64,000 bases of DNA from Adiantum capillus-veneris (GCA_014529385.2 CM043957.1:68874503-68938502); one strand, 5' to 3'. Counted from the first letter of the stretch, positions 12,874 to 25,448 are shown. Numbers and translations are program-made. The notes: a model not told the origin generated them from the letters alone.

Positions 12874-13439
12874 ATATTCAGGGCTTGGGGGCACTATGAC
12901 CAAACGCCCCATAACTTCAAAATGCCAAAAAGTCCATCAACTGTAGACCAAGGTATTAATCATAACTAATATCTCTGAGGTAAAAATGATTTGACTTGGC
13001 AAATTTTGTTCATCAATAGCTTAAGCACACTCTTACGAGCCCACACACCAAATTTCAACCCAAATGGATATTTCAAGGACATGCATCATCACATTATCAA
13101 TTTCAAAAGCCTTCTAGCCAAAAATTGGTCAAAATGTAGTGTTTTTATTCAAATACTTCCAAAAGTGAAATCCTATTAACTTCCAATGCCCTTAACCCAA
13201 GTGCACAAGCAAAACTCAAAAATGAAGCCAAAATGGTGGTCTAGCTATTAATCCACAATTAATAGCTGTGCATGAAAATTTTGCTTAAAGTTGTTCTGCA
13301 ATGATCACATTTTCTTTCTATAGCTTTTGGTAGTAATATTTTGGCTTTCTACTTCAAATTGAATAGTCACAATTCAAGTGGGACAAAATGTTGTATTTCG
13401 ACTTTGAAATGCACCTAATCACGGCATTTTGTATGCTTG
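12874..13439. other. Unassigned flank of the copia insertion
   Basis: AT-rich sequence continuing the pre-insertion locus. It starts with the right target-site copy ATATT. No gene or repeat family recognised. Confidence 0.4.
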
Positions 13440-15353
13440 CAACCAGGTTCATTGTTGCAAAGTTCGTCAGCCCCAGCAAAGAAGAAGTCAATGCAACAAA
13501 GATTGCAGGAGCTTCCTCCTTACCAGCTGCAAGAGGAATCTATAAGGGTGGCCAAAAAGACCTATGCAGGAGAAGAGCTCCTAGAAAATAACCATGTCGC
13601 CAGCTTCTAGGAAAGTTCAAGACACCAGATGGAAAAGCAGTGGAAATGCAAATGATGCCCAGAGAAATAAATGATGTGGCAGAAGAACAGGCTTGTCAGA
13701 AGCAAACATACGGCTAGGACTACTAGCCTACTACAAAATGGTGCCATGTGGAGTAGATCTACAAAGAGCATACAAACTTCAAAGCTCTTCCAAGAAGATG
13801 GCACTGCCAAGATTTCAGGCTATGTAGGCCAGGCTATAGAAGTCTAAATTACCAAAGATATCATTGTTGGAGCCCTGAAGTTACCCACGACAAGTGAATC
13901 GCTGAGGTTAAGAGAAAAGAAATGGGTGGGTGTATTTGCAAGGAACACATCGGCAACCACATTTTCAGATACGATTCATAAACCAGCTACAAATCGTGTC
14001 CGCTTGTTCACCCAACACTTCCACTTTACTGCGAAGAAGCCCAGCTGCTATACCATTCCAAACCATGCAGTTGCATCAGCCTTTACGACAGTCTTGAAAA
14101 CCAAGCTACACATGACACTCAACCATTCCCAATATGTGCTGAATGCGCTCAAGAGTACAAAGAAGAGCACGGGCATCAATTACTTGTTAGCACCAGAAAT
14201 CCTTACATGAATTGCATATCATGCAATAGGGATGGCAGATAACTTACCACCTTCTCTCGACCAAAATACATGGCTTAAAACTGGAGTCGAAAATGAGGAA
14301 GAAGAGCCAAAGGTACCATTAGCAAAACTAAGGCGGTCTACAAGAAGAAAAGTAATACCCTTTGAAGGAGACAATGATGGAAGTGATGAGGGATAGAAGA
14401 GTGAATCCGAAGGGGATAAATTTTTTGAAAGTGCATCAAAGCCCTCAGAGATAGAAGAAGAAAAGAAGAGGAAAGCCAAAGGCAAACTAAAAATGGAGGA
14501 ACTTGTTGCTAAAAGAAGAAAAGTATCAACGTCGGTCATTATTGAAAAACCAGCACAAAGAGTAGCCCGCCTCGAAAGAGAAAGAGAGGACTTTGAGAGG
14601 GAAAGAGTTATGGCAAGCAGTTTTGAATAATTTTGGAAGCCCAAGCCGATCAAGCTACGGACAAAGAGTCCAATCTACTAAGTTGGGAAAGATCCTCTTG
14701 CCAATATTGAGCGACTGTATGGTGAAGAAGAAAGAGAAAGAGAGGACAGATAAGCTGAGACAACCAATGTTCCTTCACCCCCACCAGAAGTTCAAGAAAC
14801 TAAAAAATCTCCTTCACCAATTTATTAGGAACAAACACATGAAGAAGCAGAAACCACCAATAAAGAGATAGCTCAAGATGGCCAAGCAACGGCAGAGTTA
14901 GAAGGTAAAGCACAATCTCTTGAAGTGTTTCAAAATGCATCTGAACAAATAGCAAAAGAAACTGAAGAAGAGCGAAATACAAGGGAGGAAACCACCAGAA
15001 TTGAGGGTGGAGAGCAGGTCAAAGCTTCCACGTCTGGGATAAAGGGTGTACAAGATATCGACAAATACACTCACTATGGTCATCAAATATTGGAAAAGCT
15101 AAAAAGTGAAGTGTATCGTTGCTATAAGCAAGTCCAATGTGCAGAACTCAATCAGGAAATGTTGGAAGGACGACTCCAAGTGGTAGATACATTTTTAGAG
15201 GAGTACAAAGCTCTCCATGAATCTTCACATCATGCAGAAATTCGAGGACTTCAAGAGTCAAACACAAAGCAACATATAGATCTCTTTGAGATGACAAAGC
15301 TCGTGGAGCAATTGATAGTTTTGCAGGGGAATAAGATTCTACCATTCTTGATA

Positions 15354-15391
<38 letters not shown>

Positions 15392-16760
15392 GTTGCAAAT
15401 GCAACTTGATGTTGCCAATATGCAAGTGGCACAGGCAAAGGCAAGACTTAAAGATCAAAATGAGCTGCTAGAAAAGTTAAAAGCAAATCCCATAGTGCTT
15501 ACACTCCAAGGCTCCCACCTCGTCTATCAGGCAATGGAAAAGCAATGCAAAGACCTCGAAACTGAGCTGCATGCAAAGGACGGAGTTGTCACTTAGCTTC
15601 ATGAACAAAGAAGAGGAGTATCAGAAGTAAATAGCTAACCTCCAAGATGAGTTGGAAATTGCTAAACTACAGTCCAAAGAGAAATCACTTGTCTCCGAAG
15701 AAGGAAGAGTCAAGCCAGCAGTGCCATAAGTGGAATCTCTCCACTTCTTGCAGAATATAGATCTAGAAGAAACTTCCACATCTTTCCAAGCGGAAGAAAT
15801 AGTAGACCCACTACATGAAGGGCCTTTCGATAGTTTACCGCCGCAAAAGCCAAAAAGGAGTTGAAGATTCAGATTTCTTAAGAAATGGTAGACATTTGGA
15901 AAGAAGCCATGGAATGGGAAGAGAGGATCTTGCATTCAGCTAATGAAGCTCAACTCACATCTCAGCAAATAATAGCTACATGGCATTAGTTGTCTCTACC
16001 ATATCCTCTAATCAAGTATGAGGTACTCAAGGTGAAGGACAAACTTGTCAAAGATCAAGTTGCTGATGCTACAGATCCACATCCGTCTTGGAGAAAAACA
16101 TGCTCAAGAGGCATCCTAGGTATACCATTTTGTATACTCAAGCTCCATCGGAGATCCACAAAGAATCGACCTTTTCCCCATTGCCAAGGGTCAGAAGCTG
16201 GGGAAGTCATCAACAAATTTTCAAAAAACGTCCTACATGGATCAATTACCCCAGGCTTACTCCACCCAAGGGTCAAACAACTGAAGATTATATGCTAAAG
16301 ACAAGATTAGTGAGGCGATGGAAATCTTCATGTGAATCCCAGATTTGGCATGTATAATGTTCATCAAGATTGCCAAATTGATCCTCACCTACATACAGAC
16401 GTTTCATAATGCAGAATAGAGTGATGCACCATGGATAGCATTCTTGGAGGGCAACCAAGGGTTATGCTAGGACCTATCCAGTCAACCCAGTGATGAGGTG
16501 TTCATGGACTCTTTGCAAGAGTCATATTTTTGCCATCTTATTACATGCAGACTTTTGAAAAAGCGTTCTACAGTGGCTTCTTTACATTTCGCTCCCGCAT
16601 TTTTGGTCCCACAGTGGAAAATCTATGAGCGCGATTTGTGGCATACACAACCATGGAGCTCAGCCATCCCATCGACATGCAATTTTTTACAGAGGCGAAT
16701 AAGAAGCTGTGAATCAAGTACTATGGCACCCTCTACCCTCTAATGAAGCGACAAAAAAGC
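13440..16760 (+). pseudogene. Decayed coiled-coil coding region, probably retroelement internal domain
   Basis: A series of plus-strand frames, interrupted by stops and shifts, reads as one long low-complexity protein. Pieces include DIIVGALKLPTTSESLRL near 13855-13910, the frame 13926-14210, a basic stretch LRRSTRRKVIPFEGD near 14325, and the longest open piece 14925-15596 (223 codons), rich in Glu, Lys and Leu with heptad-like spacing as in coiled coils. A (CA)n microsatellite at 15357-15389 sits inside this open frame and inserts an alternating Thr-His run. No catalytic domain is seen. Downstream, a polypurine tract and an LTR-like start suggest this is the internal region of a non-autonomous LTR element. 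It could also be a captured host gene. Function unknown. Confidence 0.4.
15357..15389. repeat. (AC)n microsatellite within a reading frame
   Basis: About 16 AC units that do not break the surrounding open frame and encode a Thr-His repeat. Confidence 0.95.
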
Positions 16761-16828
16761 ACAAAAGGCTTGACCATTACCCAATTCTTTGAAGCTCTAT
16801 TGTGGACGATCTAGATTTGGAGGGGGAA

Positions 16829-17330
16829 TGTTAGCAATCCAACTAACAAAGAGGCTTTAGAAATCAGCCAATGACTACTTTATTTTCTATTCAATCTGGG
16901 CAATTATAGCGCAAGTTTTTGTATTTTATTGATTCTCAAAGCAAGTGCATATGTAATTATGAGTTAGATCCAGCGAGTCTATAAGCTTCGAGATTGTACC
17001 ACTTAATCTTTAGGCTGAGGCAGAGTTGGCACACCTCTTTTTTTTATACCTAAAACCTTATGGCAAGGTATAAAAGCCAGCTTTTGCGTTATTTTTGTAA
17101 GTTTACTTTTGGATAATGAAGTTACGTGCAATTACAGAGAATATTGTGTATTTTCTCTCTTTCTTTCGAAGCTCGTAACTCTCACGCGGATGGTCTGTTT
17201 GGAGTGTCGTCACTTCCATTGCATTCGCAGATGAAAGCCTATGAGGTATTGTAAGTTTCTCGCTATGAATCTATGTTTTTGTTGTGTCTAGCCTCCTTCT
17301 AAATTTGTTCATAACTCACATTACACATAT
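16829..17330 (+). repeat. LTR-like segment with polypurine tract and TATA box
   Basis: TGTTAGCAATCC starts directly after the purine tract TGGAGGGGGAA (16818-16828), the arrangement of a 3' LTR. A TATAAAAG box lies at 17069-17076, about 240 bp inside, as expected for an LTR promoter. No matching upstream LTR is visible in the window, so the element is either truncated at its 5' side or the call is wrong. The end coordinate is approximate. Confidence 0.5.
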
Positions 17331-18941
17331 CAAAACTGCATTTTATGCATAGGATGGATGTTGGGGCATCATTGCTAAGCTGATAGGTGCATTCAGGACC
17401 GAAAATAGTTAGGTCAAATATGCCCTCCTGATATTCATCACAATTTTGTCTAGTGGTCAAAAGGGGGATTTGAGGGCTTAGGCATGTGTTTTTAGATGTT
17501 ATTTATCCTCTCTATAAGTTTGGTTGCGTTTGGAATTCATTTGCTTGGTGAAATGATGATATTTCCTTACGGTGTCGTGACTAGTTTTTGTTGTCTAACA
17601 TGCGGTTGAGTGTTGTTTTGAGTAAGTAGGCATTCAATGTGTTTTACGAGAGACCGAAAATCTCTTGTAGCCTCCATGCACTAGTCAAATCAGCTCCATC
17701 GCTATCTCTACAATAAGCGAGTTTGGCTTGGCAAGCAAAGGGTCCATTAGCAGTGTCTATCCCTTAGTGCACATCGAATCATCGGGTTAAAACTGGGGTA
17801 GTGCATGCTACACAAGAGGAGAGCCATTCTACTCCCTTGCCACAGGTTGCCTAGATTGAATAAGGTCACTAACTTCTCTTAGAGATATTAGGGATATTGA
17901 TTATCTAATAGTATTCTGCGGAATAAATTTACAAAAATATGTACATTGAATAGAAAAGTTCCTAGATTGAACTAATTACATGTGATCTTTCATGTGTATA
18001 TTGTTAATGAAATGTTTGTAGAATTTTGTCGGATGAGTGATTTGAACTTAGTGCATCTAGACAGCGAGATATGAATGTGATGGCTGAGTAAATGTGATTC
18101 TAGTGCATCAAGATTTCTATCCGGATGAGATTATTGGGTATTATTGCAAGTGCATTAAGAGTCCCAGAAGGATGAGATAGCTACACTGATATCTAGGTGC
18201 ATCAAGAGTTATGAATTAGATGAGATGACTAGATTGAAACTCCGTGCTCGGTGTGAACTAAGTGTTTGATTGATAAAATGCATGTTGTGTGAAGTGTCTT
18301 GTGTGGATGGTCATGGCATGGTTTTCTTGAAATTTGAAAAACGATATGAATCTGATGGTAAATAGTGGATCAAGACATCCGAGAAAAGATCAACACGATC
18401 GGGATGTGATCGCTAAATATGTTACAATGATTATGATTTATATCTTGGACCCTCGATAGAAATGTGATTAATTAGTGACTGATTTCTTTGTGCAAATGTT
18501 GGATGTGTGTATTTTAGTGCTTGATTACATAGAGCTAATGTCTATTGATTGTCCTTTGGCTATTTTTGTCGGCGTAATCGAGGGCAATTACAAGTCTTTC
18601 AAGAGGGGGGTATTTCACAAGTTTATAACATGGTATGCCCAACTTAGTAAAGACTAGCTGAGAGGACCAAGACCAATTTGAAAAACTTACAGACAGCAAG
18701 CGAGGGACCTAAACCCTAAAAGACAAAAGCGTAAGGGCTACTTGTAGATTTTCATAAATCGTGTTGATTGCCACGTGGCACACGATACGAATGTTGGTGC
18801 TTTGTGTTGGCTGAAGTGCTGCATGCTTTTGGAGAGCAAAGATTTTTGGGATGCAAAGCTTTTAAAGTAGGTGATTTTGAGTATCCCTTGTAAATGTTTA
18901 TAAGAACCCTTTGGGGCCACTTTCAAAGAGCATCTAGACGT
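17331..18941. other. Unassigned intergenic DNA
   Basis: No supported gene or known repeat. Short frames only. The TGCATCAAGA/GTGCATCTAG type of phrase recurs loosely between 18040 and 18220, which may be a degenerate short repeat. Confidence 0.35.
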
Positions 18942-19776
18942 TGTTGGGAAACAAACAAACTGGAACACCTCTATAGCGATGTCACCCAAGAGCGTTGAAA
19001 GAGCACTACAAGAACACCAAAATCTTTGGAAAATCCCTTTGAAACACCACAAGTCCGATAAGAGCAGACCCTTGGGAATTTACTAGCCATTGCCCACCCA
19101 AGAGACTATGTCACATAGGAGCAAAACCCTGTCAAAGTACGGATTTACAGCACACGCCGACCAATGCATATGAAGACAAGAGCCTCTCCTTTCACAATTG
19201 AATGACACAAACCCACAACTTCAACATCAATTCCACAATTCATAGATACATGCCCTCCGAATCTGTCTGCACACAATTTGCCACTAGGCTGCCATAGCCA
19301 TAACCGTGTAGAGAACCAGTCGTAACCTAAAGAGCACAACTCCAATTGGGGCACTTTAAAGCTTGAGAGAAATCTTGAAAAAACTGGCGAGAAATTTGAA
19401 GATGAACAAATTTGAATCTACATGCCGCTACATGCAAAATTGATGCGAACAAAGAGCTGTCCCGGTACGACTATGCGTCGAGAAAGCAAGGCGAGGGCAA
19501 AAAATTGTATCAGAAAGCATGGAGAAGCCCAAACGACCACAAACCTGCAAGTTTTTTGAGTTTGGCTGAACTTTTTTAAGTTTGTACATGAGTTTAAGTT
19601 ATATACAGTAGCCCGACAGTTGTCACTAGACTAGCGACTTGCAATGCATGTACATGTGCTTGCTAAAGCAAGGTAAAAACCCCACAAAAAGAAAGCCCAC
19701 ACACACTTTTGACATCGGATGTCATGTCCGTATGTACAAATTTACAAAAAACGGGGTGTCAGAAATGTGCCCAACA
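18942..19776 (-). repeat. LTR (left copy)
   Basis: 835-bp copy of the gag-only element LTR. Relative to the right copy it lacks a ~35-base segment after the AAGTTATATACA phrase. Confidence 0.9.
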
Positions 19777-19956
19777 TAGTTTGCCAACCCCCCAGTCTGC
19801 TAGAGCATTTATGCTCAGCACTAGCATAAGCATATTGTCCACCCGGATCAAAGGTCCATACAACATAAGCACAAAATTCATGAAGAAACACCAGCCATAT
19901 CAATTCTCTCACTCCCAATATCAAAGCATAAACCATATGTAGAATCCAAATCCTCG

Positions 19957-20769
19957 TTAAGCATAAAGTACTCTCAATAGATACCACATAGAGACACCCC
20001 ACCCTACTATAGCATGCAAGGAATCCTTTAACATTTCATCCAAAATGTGGTCAACTTTTAACTCAACCATTTTCATATCCTCTTGCATATTCATATCATT
20101 ATCCCTACGCTTAACTAAGCATCCATCCACCAATTCAACCACACCATGCTTGATAGTTAAGCCACCCTTCATACATAACTTAAGCTTCTTAATAAGAGGA
20201 TCAAGAAAGGTAGCATCAACCATATTCATGTGAGGTATAAAAAGAGCATCTCCATTATTTTTCACATCCTCTAATCTCTCAATATTCTCTTCATCATCAG
20301 TTAACTCACGGCTACCCACATCATCATACAAATCATCAAGTTTCTCATTGATAGGCTCTTCATCAACAACACAAGTAGTATACCTAATTGCTTCATCACC
20401 CTTTTGCATACAATCACCAAAATCATGTACTCGAGAGCCCTCATCATACACATCACCCTCTTTGTCATTTTTATCTTCCTTGACCTCCATCATGCGATCC
20501 TCGACTATCTCATCTACAAGAGAAGAACTCACAACAATAGCATTCGTATCAGAAGCATACTCACCCTCATTGTAACATATATGAGAAGCATTAGCCATGT
20601 GACTTGGATATTCAAAATGATCATCTCCTTGCATTTGAGACTCGTTCATGACCATGGTAGCCTTCTTGCCTACATCCACCTTACTAGCATCATCATCTTT
20701 GACATGAAGGTTGACATAAAATCGTTTAAACAACAAAGATGGCATACACCGAGCATTCCTTGATCTCAT
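19957..20769 (-). CDS. Acidic retroelement ORF of unknown function
   Basis: 270-codon open frame inside the gag-only LTR element, downstream of the gag region on the same strand. It is strongly acidic in the middle (runs such as DEEPINEKLDDLYDD and LTDDEENIERLED), has no transmembrane segment and no recognisable catalytic motif. The position would suit a gag extension or an extra ORF. The frame is uninterrupted for over 800 bases, although the neighbouring gag is broken. No family recognised, so the product name is only descriptive. Confidence 0.4.
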   Translation of the reverse strand: MRSRNARCMPSLLFKRFYVNLHVKDDDASKVDVGKKATMVMNESQMQGDDHFEYPSHMANASHICYNEGEYASDTNAIVVSSSLVDEIVEDRMMEVKEDKNDKEGDVYDEGSRVHDFGDCMQKGDEAIRYTTCVVDEEPINEKLDDLYDDVGSRELTDDEENIERLEDVKNNGDALFIPHMNMVDATFLDPLIKKLKLCMKGGLTIKHGVVELVDGCLVKRRDNDMNMQEDMKMVELKVDHILDEMLKDSLHAIVGWGVSMWYLLRVLYA

Positions 20770-20899
20770 TATGCATATGACATTCTTCTTTCACATGCTC
20801 AAGATAATGAGAAACATGGAAGTCTTCATTGCATACATTGTCCATATTTATGTCTAAAACATAAGATAAATTTGGCTTCACATCTTCTTGCAATCCAAG

Positions 20900-21432
20900 C
20901 TACCTCACTCTCTCTAGCTTCCATTCCTTATGCTTTGCAATCCGTACTGTATCCTCAAATGTAAGTGGCTTTTTAAGCTCAACCTTTAACTTCAAATCAG
21001 GCCTCAAACTTTTCATAAACATACACTTTTTAAGCATAAGAGGAGGAGCATCACTTTCCAAAGCAACACACCATCTCTTCCATAAATCATTAAATTGCTT
21101 CACAAAGGCATATACACTTTGATTATCACCCTGTATAAGGCCTTCAATGGAGTGCCATACATCCGTTGGGTCCTCTACCTTCTTGAACTTCTCAAGAAAA
21201 GACTTCTTTAATGCATCATAAGTTATCACCAATGGAGGTTGAGATGATTTCATCCAAAACTCATACTCATCGTACCATGCCCTTGCATCATCTTTTTCAA
21301 GAAAAAGAACAAAAGCTTGAGCATAAGCATTGGATCTTCCTTATTTGTGATCAAACAAGCAAACTCAAATCTCTCAATGAAGTCCTTAACATCTTAATCT
21401 ACATGACCATAAAACTTTGGAAAATCTGCCAT
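20900..21432 (-). pseudogene. Retrotransposon gag (capsid-like) with lesions
   Basis: Starts at ATG 21432-21430 with MADFPKFYG and DVKDFIERFE after a stop, then changes frame to TYDALKKSFLEKF and QSVYAFVKQFNDLWKRW, ending at 20900. The order matches the Retrotrans_gag-type capsid region of Ty3/gypsy elements: a DF-x-E-x-FE stretch, the aromatic W-rich helix and the F-x-x-LW helix. A TAA after the VD codons and at least one frameshift before 21253 break it. No CCHC knuckle is visible. It forms the 5' coding part of the LTR element around it. Confidence 0.72.
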
Positions 21433-21499
21433 CACGCCAATCAAACCTGTAAATTGAAGGTCACTTAAAGCGATTCCTCGCTGGCGGGCACCAAAACAC

Positions 21500-22364
21500 T
21501 GTTGGGAAACAAACAAACTGGAACATCTCTATAGCGATCTCACCCAAGAGTGTTGAAAGATTCTACAAGAACACCAAAATCTTTGGAAAATCCCTTTGAA
21601 ACACCACAAGTCCGATAAGGGCAGACCCTTGGGAATTTACTGACCGTCACCCACCAAGAGACTATGTCACATAGGAGCAAAACCCTGTCAAAGCACGGAT
21701 TTACAACACACGCCGACCAATGCATATGAAGACAAGAGCCTCTCCTTTCACAATTGAATGACACAAACCCACAACTTCAACATCAATTCCACAATTCATA
21801 GATACATGTCCTCCGAATCTGTCTGCACACAATTTGCCATTAGGCTGCCATAGCCATAACCCTGCAAAGAACTAATCGTAACCTGAAGAGCACAACTCCA
21901 ATTGGGGCACTTTAAAGCTTGAGAGAAAGCTTGAAAAATGAGAAATTTGAAGATGAACAAATTTGAATCTACACACCGCTACATGCAAAATTGACGCAAA
22001 CAGAGAGCTGTCCCGGTACGACTATGCGTAGAGAAGGCAAGGCGAGGGCAAAAAACTGTATCAGAAAGCATAAAGAAGCCCAAACGACCACAAACCTGTA
22101 AATTTTTGGAGTTTGGCTGAACTTTTCTAAGTTTGTACATGAGTTTAAGTTATATACAAGTTTCACTTCAAAAAACTCACTCATAGGCACTTACAGTAGC
22201 CCGACAGCTGTCACTAGACTAGCGATTTGCAGTGCATGTACATATGCTTGCTAAAGCAAGCTAAAAACCCCACAAAAAGAAAGCCCACACACACTTTTGG
22301 CATCGGGTGTCGTGTTCGTATGTACAAATTTACAAAATACCGGGTGTCAGAAATGTGCCCAACA
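21500..22364 (-). repeat. LTR (right copy)
   Basis: 865-bp partner of 18942-19776. It is the 5' LTR of the minus-strand element and is followed inside by the putative primer site. Confidence 0.9.
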
Positions 22365-22473
22365 ACGCAAAGTCTCGAAGAGTTGGGCCCTAGGGAAGCT
22401 CTACCGTTATGATTGGAAATCACTAAAGAAATATCGAAATGGGTGCCAGTCATTAGTGCGGTAGAAACTCCGC

Positions 22474-22476
<3 letters not shown>

Positions 22477-22518
<42 letters not shown>
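22477..22518. repeat. (TC)n microsatellite
   Basis: About 21 TC units in otherwise unassigned DNA just outside the right LTR. Confidence 0.95.
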
Positions 22519-22521
<3 letters not shown>

Positions 22522-23223
22522 TTAGATTCAACTCTTCATGTGTTGCTACTGATTTCTCGCTTGGAGTGTCCAAGCTTGTAAAACCATCCCCCATCAAAGT
22601 CACCCCTTACGAGCTCCATTGTTGCTCGATAGGTGTGAGGGCTCCATTGATAGAAGTAACTTCATTTTCCAAGAGCTTCTCTTGAAGAGAATCATAAGAT
22701 GGAGGAGTGTGGGTCGGCCTTCGGGGGTGCACTATGTAATCATGTTAATGTAGCACGTGAGTTTAATAGGAGGGGGTTTTTAAGCAAGTATCTTAGGAAA
22801 ATTAACAGGGATACATTAACAAAAGGGGTTTTTATATTCCATTTTGGGGGGAAAAAATCCTAAAATAAGAGATCATTTTATTCATTCAAACACGTTAACA
22901 AAGGGGATTTGTAATTGCCCCACGAAAGCATGTTATATAGAGAGGTTATGAATAGTGCACCCCCCCTCGGCCATTTCCTTGAAGAATGAGTTCAAGCCAC
23001 ATTGTGGATGCCAAGAAGTATGAGAGAGTACTTTGTTTATTGGTTCTTGGAATTCCACTAGCGGTGGATGATGAACCACCACCAAAAGAAAAGCCTCCAC
23101 ATGGTGGCTACTCAATGTTGCACTTTTAGGGTTGGTAAAGGAGGTTGAATTGGATGTCGAATGGATTGGCGTTGTTGCTTGCTTGCCTCAAGTGTTGGGT
23201 GGAGAAGGAAGAAGAACTGCCTC
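22519..23223. other. Unassigned intergenic DNA
   Basis: No gene supported. AT-rich phrases (for example GTTAACAAAAGGGG-like units near 22800-22915) recur loosely. Confidence 0.35.
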
Positions 23224-23420
23224 TCATTCTAGCCTTGCATTCAATTCACTGAAGATCTTGTCGCATTTCCCGATGCCAAATCCCTCCAAGCCAAGTGGAT
23301 ATGCTTTTACGCAATCAACACGACCACCTCTTTGGATGTTGCATAGTTGACATTGGAACTTGTTGGAGCCATCCTTCTTGGAGTTGTAGGCATCCAAGAT
23401 GTCGACTTGTTGCCACCAAT
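23224..23420 (-). pseudogene. BED-type zinc finger remnant
   Basis: The minus-strand frame reads DGSNKFQCQLCN, then GGRVDCVKAYPLG, then IGKCDKIFSEL. The spacing resembles the BED finger of hAT-type transposases and related plant proteins: C-x2-C, a GG-x-x-R-x-KAH stretch, then a Cys near the end. Here the expected zinc-binding His is Tyr, so the finger would not bind metal normally. The frame continues to 23523 without further recognisable sequence, and no hAT transposase domain is seen nearby. Low confidence because the match is short. Confidence 0.35.
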
Positions 23421-23649
23421 AGTCACTAATGGTTGAACTGTTTGACACGCTTTTGGTCAAGGTGTGCAGCAGTAGAAGATGAACCCGTTTGAGAGAGACA
23501 CAGAGAGTACAATGTTCACTCATACTTGCTCAACACATTACACATTATGCTTGTCAACTACTTGGTGAGTGGCCACTCAATACAGTAATACAAGGTATGT
23601 AAAAGTAATTATGAGCTGCTTGTAACTTGGTTTTAACATTTTCTGTTAT

Positions 23650-24010
23650 AGGTTCCGCTTTGCATCCATCTAACATCTTCAAAAGGATAATTCTTAAACT
23701 TAATAAGATGTCATCAAATAGTATTACCACCTCTTAGTACCTTGTCTTCATGTCGGAGGATGGACTCAGACTGCAGCACCTCTTCTTGGTCCTCAATCTC
23801 CAGTGGGTCTTCAATAGTAAAGCTTTAATAAGCTCACATGAAAAGCATTGTGTATGAGCCAATTGTGTATGAGCCAATGGCTGGGCAACTTGAGTTGATA
23901 GGCCATCTCATTTTGTTGACCTAAGAATTTGGAAAGGACCATAATACCTTTTTGCTAACTTAGCATAGTACTTTTGGTGTCCCGTAGGATTCTTGCCCGT
24001 CGTGTGCCTT
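23650..24010 (-). pseudogene. Ty3/gypsy integrase C-terminal (GPY/F) remnant
   Basis: On the minus strand GPFQILRSTK is followed, after a frame change, by MAYQLKLPSHW and FHMSLLKLYY. This is the conserved end of gypsy integrases (GPF...AY-L-LP-x-HW-x-IH-x-FH-SLL) that precedes a chromodomain in chromoviruses. Stops and a short internal duplication (the TTGGCTCATACACAA phrase near 23850) show decay. No upstream core domain was found adjacent, so it is a fragment. Confidence 0.6.
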
Positions 24011-24098
24011 AATCGAGCCTTGGCATTTGTTTTAAAATTTTCTGTGGCAAGGAATAACTAAGTGGGAGGAAAATAAGCCTAGCTACCAAAGCCACTTG

Positions 24099-24103
<5 letters not shown>

Positions 24104-24168
<65 letters not shown>
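24104..24168. repeat. (TG)n(GA)n compound microsatellite
   Basis: TG repeats at 24104-24140 run directly into GA repeats at 24141-24168. Confidence 0.95.
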
Positions 24169-24364
24169 CCAAAAACACATCTCCTGCTGCTGCTAGCAGC
24201 ACATTTCCACATTTCATACCTCACAACAGGGTGCTTCTGACCATTTCCCGTAACTCTGCATAAAAGGCTAATAAATGATCCACCACATCTAAAAACATGC
24301 CATATCAACTACAAAGTTGATTAAATGGGCAGAGTGAAGAAGTCTCCAGAAGCAACACAAAAAC

Positions 24365-24605
24365 CTGCAAGGGATCTCATCAACAGAGAAACCCAAGCTT
24401 CATAAATCTCAAACAAACCTTCAAGACGAAAATTTTGTAATGCTCTGGTCCGTGTTCTCACAAGGTGGATGCTGGAAAAACCAGTAGAGAAGATGATCAA
24501 CAAAGGGACAACCCAAGCTTCACAAATCTCAAACAAGCCTTAAAAACGAAATTTTTGTAACACATTGATCAATGTGAACAACGTGGATGCTGGAAAAACC
24601 GCTAG
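24365..24605. repeat. Tandem duplication, ~121-bp period
   Basis: Two imperfect copies share CCCAAGCTTCA, AAATCTCAAACAA and GTGGATGCTGGAAAAACC. The CCCAAGCTT landmarks lie at 24391 and 24512. Confidence 0.8.
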
Positions 24606-25440
24606 AGAAGTATGAGAGAAGATGCCTTGAAGATAAAACCCAGCAAAAACCTAAAAAGAGCTAAATCAAACAAAAGCCACAAAAACAGACAAGGTGAGGG
24701 TATTCTAAAACAAACTTTGAAAAGGAGGTCATGATTGGCCCTTAAATACAGTGGACACTTTAAATAGCTAAAAGAAAGGCAGTGAAGGCACCCACAAATT
24801 CATATTCCTTTCTCCCTTCTCTTCCAAGGCATGTTTAAGCAATAGAGAGATGGGATGACAGCTGCCTCTGAAGGATACACTTCCCGCCAAAAGTGCTCTT
24901 TACAGCTGTACTCCAAAATCCCAAGATAATCAGATAGCCACCAATAATAAATAAACAAGTTCCTTCTTTACCTAAATAATACCTCCTCAATTTCCCCTTC
25001 ACATAGCATCAATTGGTTTGGTTTCGAACCACCTGCAATGACTGTAGGACAACTCCACTACCAGTAGCAACAGAGCTTTCTACTTGTCCGGCTAAAGAAT
25101 GGCAGTAGATACATGCAAAGAACCATGCAAAACAGAAGAACAGAGAGATGCACAGCCAAAGCAATGCAACTGACTTAAAAAGACTCCAATCTACCATACA
25201 CCACTTATGCCCTTGTTTCATGTGTCTGGAAATAACCAGGTTGCAAGACATACTGAAGGTGATCTATACTAAAAATGTGTGCATCTCTGCGACACAAGCA
25301 CAGGTGCATTCAAAGTGGCCATGACCCATGATAATCATTTATGCTGCTTGGGCCTTGGCCCAAAATCATTGTGTGTTTATCCCAATACACACCAGACAAA
25401 CAAACAAACGCACCAACCTTTAATATATATAGAGAGCAGA
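24606..25440. other. Intergenic region downstream of the WEB-family gene
   Basis: No gene supported. It lies beyond the 3' end of the minus-strand WEB-family gene. Confidence 0.4.
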
Positions 25441-25448
25441 ACAGCTGT

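Larger units (their letters stand above)
18942..22364 (-). mobile_element. Gag-only (non-autonomous) LTR retrotransposon
   Basis: Two long direct repeats (18942-19776 and 21500-22364) start TGTTGGGAAAC and end GTGCCCAACA, enclosing ~1.7 kb. In minus orientation the sequence just inside the right LTR reads TTTTGGTGCCCGCC, resembling the primer site of some plant gypsy elements. A G-rich tract (CTGGGGGG) lies near the left LTR. The interior encodes a gag-like protein and an acidic open frame but no protease, reverse transcriptase or integrase. It would need enzymes from a relative. No exact target duplication was found (GACGT versus ACGCA). Confidence 0.85.
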
